Assembly: GCA_024639625.1 (NCBI GenBank)
Contig: JAHEIA010000059.1
Location: 1 to 10,278, forward strand
Direction of reading: 5' to 3'
Length of the DNA: 10,278 nt
DNA from: Chromatiales bacterium
Lineage (GTDB): Bacteria; Pseudomonadota; Gammaproteobacteria; Chromatiales; Chromatiaceae
Positions 7,103 to 10,278 of the stretch are shown here, in pieces. Numbering within the stretch: the stretch's first letter is position 1; each line of letters begins with the position of its first letter. A program made the translations under genes and the position numbers. The notes below the pieces were generated by a model. The model was given only the letters and a program-made list of their open reading frames with translations, did not search any database and was not told the origin of the DNA.

Positions 7103-8092
7103 ATGCCCAAAAACGGCGTTTTGGTAACCGGAGGAGCGGGTTATATCGGCAGCCATGCGCTCTTGCTCCTGGCGGAGGCCGGGGAACGCGTGATCACCCT
7201 GGATGATCTTTCCACCGGCTTCCGGCAGGCCGTTACCTGCGGGGAACTGATTGAAGGAAACTGCGGAGACGCGGAGCTGGTCAATCGCGTCCTCGCCGAG
7301 TACCGGATCGACACCGTGCTCCACTTCGCCGGCAGCACTATCGTACCGGAGTCAATCGAGAGCCCGTTGAAATACTACGGCAACAACAGCTGCACCACCC
7401 GCTCGCTGCTCGAGTGCTGCAAGCAAGCGGGGGTCAAACATTTCGTATTCTCTTCCACTGCCGCGGTGTACGGCACGCCTGCGGAGGGCAAAGCCTGGGA
7501 GACCACGGCCACCAAACCGATCAACCCCTACGGGAGCTCGAAACTGGTCAGTGAGTGGATGCTGCGGGATCTCGCAGTTTCCTGCACTCTGCGATTCGCC
7601 GCGCTGCGCTACTTCAATGTGGCAGGGGCCGACCCCGAGGGCCGTACGGGTCAATCGACTGCGCATGCAACTCATCTCACCAAGGTCGCCTGCGAGGCGG
7701 CAGTCGGCAGGCGCGACTCGGTCACCATCTTCGGCACCGACTACCCCACGGCGGACGGCACCGGAGTGCGGGATTACATCCACGTCTCCGACCTGGCCGC
7801 CGCCCACGTGCTGGCGCTCTCCTACCTGCGCTCCGGCGGCGACTCGATCAGTCTGAATTGCGGCTATGGTCACGGCTACAGCGTGCGCCAGGTCCTGGCG
7901 GCGGTCGAGCGAGCGAACGGAGCGCCGCTGCGCATCCAAGAGGCCGAGCGACGACCGGGAGATCCCGCCTGCCTGGTGGCCGGCACCGAACTGATTCGCA
8001 CCACTTTTGGCTGGACCCCGCGTTACGACGACCTGGATGTAATCGCGCGCAGCGCCCTCGACTGGGAACGCAGATGTGCCCAAGGCTCCTGA
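7103..8092 (+). CDS. galE: UDP-glucose 4-epimerase
   Basis: This 329-residue short-chain dehydrogenase/reductase interconverts UDP-glucose and UDP-galactose with tightly bound NAD+. It supplies galactosyl units for lipopolysaccharide, capsule or exopolysaccharide and allows galactose use by the Leloir pathway. The N-terminal Rossmann motif is TGGAGYIGSH (9-18). DDLSTGF (34-40), HFAGSTIVPESIESP (74-88), FSSTAAVYG (116-124), the catalytic Tyr-x3-Lys in NPYGSSK (Tyr143, Lys147), LRYFNVAGADPEGRTGQ (168-184) and VRDYIHVSDLAAAH (222-235) are all in the GalE order. The length agrees with E. coli GalE (338). A related UDP-hexose epimerase with wider substrate range is possible, since the substrate pocket cannot be judged by eye. 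It follows the phosphopantetheinyl transferase by 73 bases and precedes uppP by 42, so it may begin an envelope-related transcript. Confidence 0.94.
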   Translation: MPKNGVLVTGGAGYIGSHALLLLAEAGERVITLDDLSTGFRQAVTCGELIEGNCGDAELVNRVLAEYRIDTVLHFAGSTIVPESIESPLKYYGNNSCTTRSLLECCKQAGVKHFVFSSTAAVYGTPAEGKAWETTATKPINPYGSSKLVSEWMLRDLAVSCTLRFAALRYFNVAGADPEGRTGQSTAHATHLTKVACEAAVGRRDSVTIFGTDYPTADGTGVRDYIHVSDLAAAHVLALSYLRSGGDSISLNCGYGHGYSVRQVLAAVERANGAPLRIQEAERRPGDPACLVAGTELIRTTFGWTPRYDDLDVIARSALDWERRCAQGS

Positions 8093-8134
8093 CGGCGCAC
8101 CCGTCTAGCCAACTCTCGGCGTGAGTTCGCTCCA

Positions 8135-8938
8135 ATGGAGATGATGCAGATTCTGGTGTTGGCCGCCGTCCAGGGCCTCACCGAGTTCCTACCGATCTCC
8201 AGTTCCGCCCACCTGATCCTCGCCCCCTATCTGCTCGGCTTCCCGGACCAGGGACTGGCCTTCGACGTCGCCGTGCATCTGGGTTCCCTGCTGGCGGTGG
8301 TCGGTTATCTGCGTCGCCCGATCGCTCGCATGTTGCGCGGCATCTGGGATTCGCTGCACGGGATGCCCGCTAACGAAGACTCCCGGCTGGCGTGGATGAT
8401 CATCTTCGCGACCTTCCCGGTAGGCGTCGCCGGACTCCTCGGCAAAAGTCTAGTGGAGACGGAATTGCGCTCCACCCTGGTCATCGCCACAACGACCATC
8501 GGTTTCGGTTGCTTGCTCTGGCTTGCGGACCGCATCGGACGCAGGACTAGAGACGAGTATTCGATCACCTGGCAGGACGCCGTCGTCATCGGCTTGTTCC
8601 AGGCCCTGGCGATCGTCCCGGGGACCTCACGGTCCGGCATCACCATCACCGCGGCCCTGTTTCTCGGCCTCACGCGGCAGTCGGCATCGCGCTTCTCCTT
8701 TCTACTGGCTATCCCGACCATCGGACTCTCGGGGGGTCTGACCGCGGTGGACCTATGGCGCAGCACCAATCCCGTGGACTGGAACACCCTTGGGCTTGGC
8801 GTTTTGTTGTCGTTTCTAGCTGCGTATGTGTGCATCCACCTGTTTCTGCGCTTCATCGAACGCATCAGCATGCTGCCTTTCGTGCTCTATCGTCTAGCTC
8901 TCGGGGCCGCACTCTTGATTCTGGGGGTAGGGTTATGA
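8135..8938 (+). CDS. uppP: undecaprenyl-diphosphate phosphatase (BacA/UppP family)
   Basis: The 267-residue, strongly hydrophobic protein removes one phosphate from undecaprenyl diphosphate, regenerating the lipid carrier for peptidoglycan and surface polysaccharide. Members of the family confer bacitracin resistance when overexpressed. The two family signatures are present: VQGLTEFLPISSSAH (12-26; the Glu/Gln-x3-Glu motif is here Gln13 and Glu17, with His26) and PGTSRSGIT (162-170, with Arg166). Several membrane segments are visible, including 43-58, 86-104, 115-130, 190-206, 218-240 and 248-266. Three closely spaced in-frame ATGs (8135, 8141, 8144) make the exact start uncertain; GGAG at 8137-8140 could serve the third. 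The longest is given. The stop TGA 8936-8938 overlaps the cysZ ATG. Confidence 0.96.
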   Translation: MEMMQILVLAAVQGLTEFLPISSSAHLILAPYLLGFPDQGLAFDVAVHLGSLLAVVGYLRRPIARMLRGIWDSLHGMPANEDSRLAWMIIFATFPVGVAGLLGKSLVETELRSTLVIATTTIGFGCLLWLADRIGRRTRDEYSITWQDAVVIGLFQALAIVPGTSRSGITITAALFLGLTRQSASRFSFLLAIPTIGLSGGLTAVDLWRSTNPVDWNTLGLGVLLSFLAAYVCIHLFLRFIERISMLPFVLYRLALGAALLILGVGL

Positions 8939-9687
8939 GTAATAACCATCCAGGCCGCGGCGCCGGCTACCTGATGCAGGGGCTGCGCCTGATCAACCAA
9001 CCCGGGATCCGTCGCTTCGTAGGGATTCCGCTATCCGTGAACGTACTGGTAATCAGCCTCTTGATCTGGCTCGGCATACACCAGTTCGAGGCCCTGCTGA
9101 ACTGGCTGCTGCCGCAGGGCGGCTGGCTTGCCTATCTACGCTGGCTCGCCTGGCCGCTGTTTGCCGCGACCCTGTTGCTGCTGATCTTCTATAGCTTTAC
9201 CTTGATCGCCAATCTGATCGCCGCCCCGTTCAACGGTCTGCTGGCGGAAAAGGTGGCGCAGCATCTCGGCGGCGCGATCGACGATAGCCCGGTCACCTGG
9301 GGCCGGATCCTGCGTGATATCGGTCCCAGCGTGACATCGGAGCTGCGTAAACTGGTCTATTTCCTGATCCGGGCCCTGCCGCTTCTGGTGCTGTTCCTGA
9401 TCCCCGGAATCAATGTCATAGCAGCGCTACTCTGGCTCTTGTTCAACGCCTGGTACATGGCGCTGGAGTACGCAGACTACCCCCTGGGCAATCGCGGTCT
9501 GAAGTTTCGCGACCAGCTTCCGCGCATGAAACGGATCCGTCTTACTGCACTGGGCTTCGGCCTGGCGCTTACCGGCCTGATGCTCGTTCCGCTGTTGAAT
9601 TTCGTCGCCATGCCTGCGGCAGTCGCCGGCGCCACCGCTCTGGTGCAGCGTGAGCTGACGCCCGCATCGCCCGCCGACAACGCATGA
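8935..9687 (+). CDS. cysZ: sulfate transporter CysZ
   Basis: The 250-residue inner-membrane protein is collinear with E. coli CysZ (253 residues), which takes up sulfate for cysteine biosynthesis. Recognisable stretches are LINQPGIRRFVGIPLSVN (19-36), IANLIAAPFNGLLAEKV (91-107, the most conserved family segment), ELRKLVYFLIRALPLLVL (136-153), FLIPGINVIAALLWLLFNAW (154-173), EYADYPLGN (178-186) and VPLLNFVAMPAAVAGATAL (218-236). Hydrophobic segments lie at about 30-47, 70-95, 142-172 and 204-235. The start ATG 8935 shares ATGA with the uppP stop, so translation is probably coupled. The frame stays open far upstream inside uppP, but the conserved N-terminus fixes the start here. No other cys genes are adjacent, so the sulfate role rests on the family alone. 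Confidence 0.94.
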   Translation: MSNNHPGRGAGYLMQGLRLINQPGIRRFVGIPLSVNVLVISLLIWLGIHQFEALLNWLLPQGGWLAYLRWLAWPLFAATLLLLIFYSFTLIANLIAAPFNGLLAEKVAQHLGGAIDDSPVTWGRILRDIGPSVTSELRKLVYFLIRALPLLVLFLIPGINVIAALLWLLFNAWYMALEYADYPLGNRGLKFRDQLPRMKRIRLTALGFGLALTGLMLVPLLNFVAMPAAVAGATALVQRELTPASPADNA

Positions 9688-9840
9688 CGGTCCGAGCGCT
9701 CGGCCGCGGCGCATCCCCAACGCAGCGGCAACCCGGGAGCCGTTTGCATCGACTCGCATCAGGTCGAGCAGATTGGTTCGTCGCGAAAAACCGGCAACCG
9801 TCCACAGGGCGCGTCGCGTCCGCAAGATCGAATCCTGTCG

Positions 9841-10194
9841 TTGCAGCAACCCCTGGCCAGCAACCCGCAGACCATGACGCTGACACAGTCGCTGCAGGAG
9901 GATCCACGGATCCGTCGCATCCTGAGCGACCCCGGGCGCCTGCAGGTCAGCATGACTGGAGACATGCAAACCCTCAAGGCTTCGCCCGAGCTGCGGGGGC
10001 CGCTGAACCACCCCGCGGTGAAGCAGATCGAGGAGCGGGCCACGGGTTATTTAGCGCAGCCGCTGTGGGGCTCTGCATGTGGGGCTCCGTCAGGGCCCGG
10101 CTTGGCCCTGCGTCCGACGGTACCTTTCCAGCACCGCTCCGTCCGCCGAACGAACCGTGAGCTCGTTGTCACGGGCGACCAAGAGCGCGTGTAG
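9841..10194 (+). CDS. doubtful reading frame with Asp-Pro helical repeats; possibly a decayed gene
   Basis: This frame is open from the cysZ stop (9688) to TAG 10192-10194. From about 9841 to 10045 the codon third positions are strongly G/C and the translation looks like real protein. It has a degenerate repeat built on short helices capped by x-Pro: EDPRIRRIL, SDPGRLQ, ASPELRGPL, NHPAVKQI. Such runs resemble STI1-like helical repeats found at the ends of several bacterial proteins; this is pattern resemblance only. Against a healthy gene are the lack of a credible start (TTG 9841 and ATG 9874 have no Shine-Dalgarno), the absence of an N-terminal signal or other domain, and a tail (after about 10050) that loses coding character and runs 105 bases antisense into the neighbouring minus-strand gene. 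A frameshift near 10046 would end it at TAG 10052-10054. The stretch 9688-9840 before it holds no other recognisable gene. Confidence 0.3.
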   Translation: MQQPLASNPQTMTLTQSLQEDPRIRRILSDPGRLQVSMTGDMQTLKASPELRGPLNHPAVKQIEERATGYLAQPLWGSACGAPSGPGLALRPTVPFQHRSVRRTNRELVVTGDQERV

Positions 10195-10278
10195 AGTCTC
10201 TGGCGGCGAGGCGGAACGGAGCACCTCGAAGACGGCGTTCCCATCCGGCTGCAGCACGAATCTACCCTGCACTTCCAT
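10090..10278 (-). CDS. unrecognised protein, C-terminal part, entering from the right edge
   Basis: A minus-strand frame of 62 codons runs from the window edge to TGA 10090-10092. It contains FVLQPDGNAVFEVLRSASPP, LHALLVARDNELTVRS and DGAVLERYRRTQGQAGP, which alternates hydrophobic and charged residues as in a beta-rich domain. I do not recognise the family. The last three bases of the window read ATG on this strand, but whether that is the true start or an internal methionine cannot be seen. Third-position G/C bias supports coding on this strand over the overlapping plus-strand tail. It converges with cysZ and the doubtful repeat frame. Confidence 0.5.
   Translation of the reverse strand: MEVQGRFVLQPDGNAVFEVLRSASPPETLHALLVARDNELTVRSADGAVLERYRRTQGQAGP
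10091..10110. repeat. 7-base-pair perfect inverted repeat at the end of the right-edge gene
   Basis: CAGGGCC (10091-10097) pairs with GGCCCTG (10104-10110) around the 6-base loop CGGCTT. It covers the last codons and stop of the minus-strand gene and lies between convergent genes, where a bidirectional terminator would be expected. No T-run follows on either strand, so it is not a standard intrinsic terminator. Confidence 0.35.

Noticed and set aside
10064..10087. Direct repeat TGTGGGGCTC in two copies 14 bases apart
   Set aside because: Only two 10-base copies in GC-rich DNA; no third copy or flanking structure to suggest an element.
9684..10160. 158-residue plus-strand frame starting at an ATG overlapping the cysZ stop
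   Set aside because: The translation is low-complexity Ala/Arg/Pro-rich with no motif; frame 1 of the same region has better codon bias and the x-Pro repeat.

Overview
The window reads as an ordinary chromosomal segment of a GC-rich gammaproteobacterium. The evidence is protein similarity: Tex, PabB, UppP, GalE and CysZ all align from memory along their whole length with their Escherichia coli counterparts, and codon third positions are strongly G/C. A sulfur-oxidising or Ectothiorhodospiraceae/Chromatiales-type host is a reasonable guess but is inference only. I see no rRNA, tRNA, CRISPR array, insertion sequence or phage gene.

Left edge (1-950, + strand): the 3' part of a BatD-like oxygen/stress-tolerance protein, cut by the window start. 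Its stop codon overlaps, tail to tail, the stop of a small SET-domain protein gene on the - strand (947-1258).

Minus-strand block (947-6172), in transcription order: a cysteine-type glutathione S-transferase family gene (6172-5522), pabB (aminodeoxychorismate synthase component I, 5467-4085), a 66-residue uncharacterised cysteine-containing protein (3993-3793), tex (3690-1402) and the SET-domain gene (1258-947). The genes do not overlap and the gaps are 54 to 143 bases. Perfect TATAAT hexamers lie upstream of the small gene and of tex, so this looks like several transcription units in one direction rather than a single tight operon.

Plus-strand block (6298-9687): divergent from the transferase gene comes an Sfp-type 4'-phosphopantetheinyl transferase that starts at TTG behind a good ribosome binding site. 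It is followed by galE (UDP-glucose 4-epimerase), uppP (undecaprenyl-diphosphate phosphatase) and cysZ (sulfate transporter). uppP and cysZ overlap by ATGA. galE and uppP both serve cell-envelope polymer synthesis (UDP-sugar supply and lipid-carrier recycling). cysZ supplies sulfate and appears to share the transcript without an obvious pathway link.

Right edge (9688-10278): about 400 bases without a confident gene. The + strand has a coding-like stretch with a degenerate Asp-Pro/x-Pro helical repeat, but it lacks a convincing start and its tail runs antisense into the next gene, so it may be a decayed gene. A minus-strand gene of unknown function enters from the right and ends at 10090.

I found no clearly new multi-gene system. 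The points most worth checking are the unusual start region of tex, the four-cysteine 66-residue protein, the small bacterial SET protein with NHA in place of NHS, and the Asp-Pro repeat remnant.
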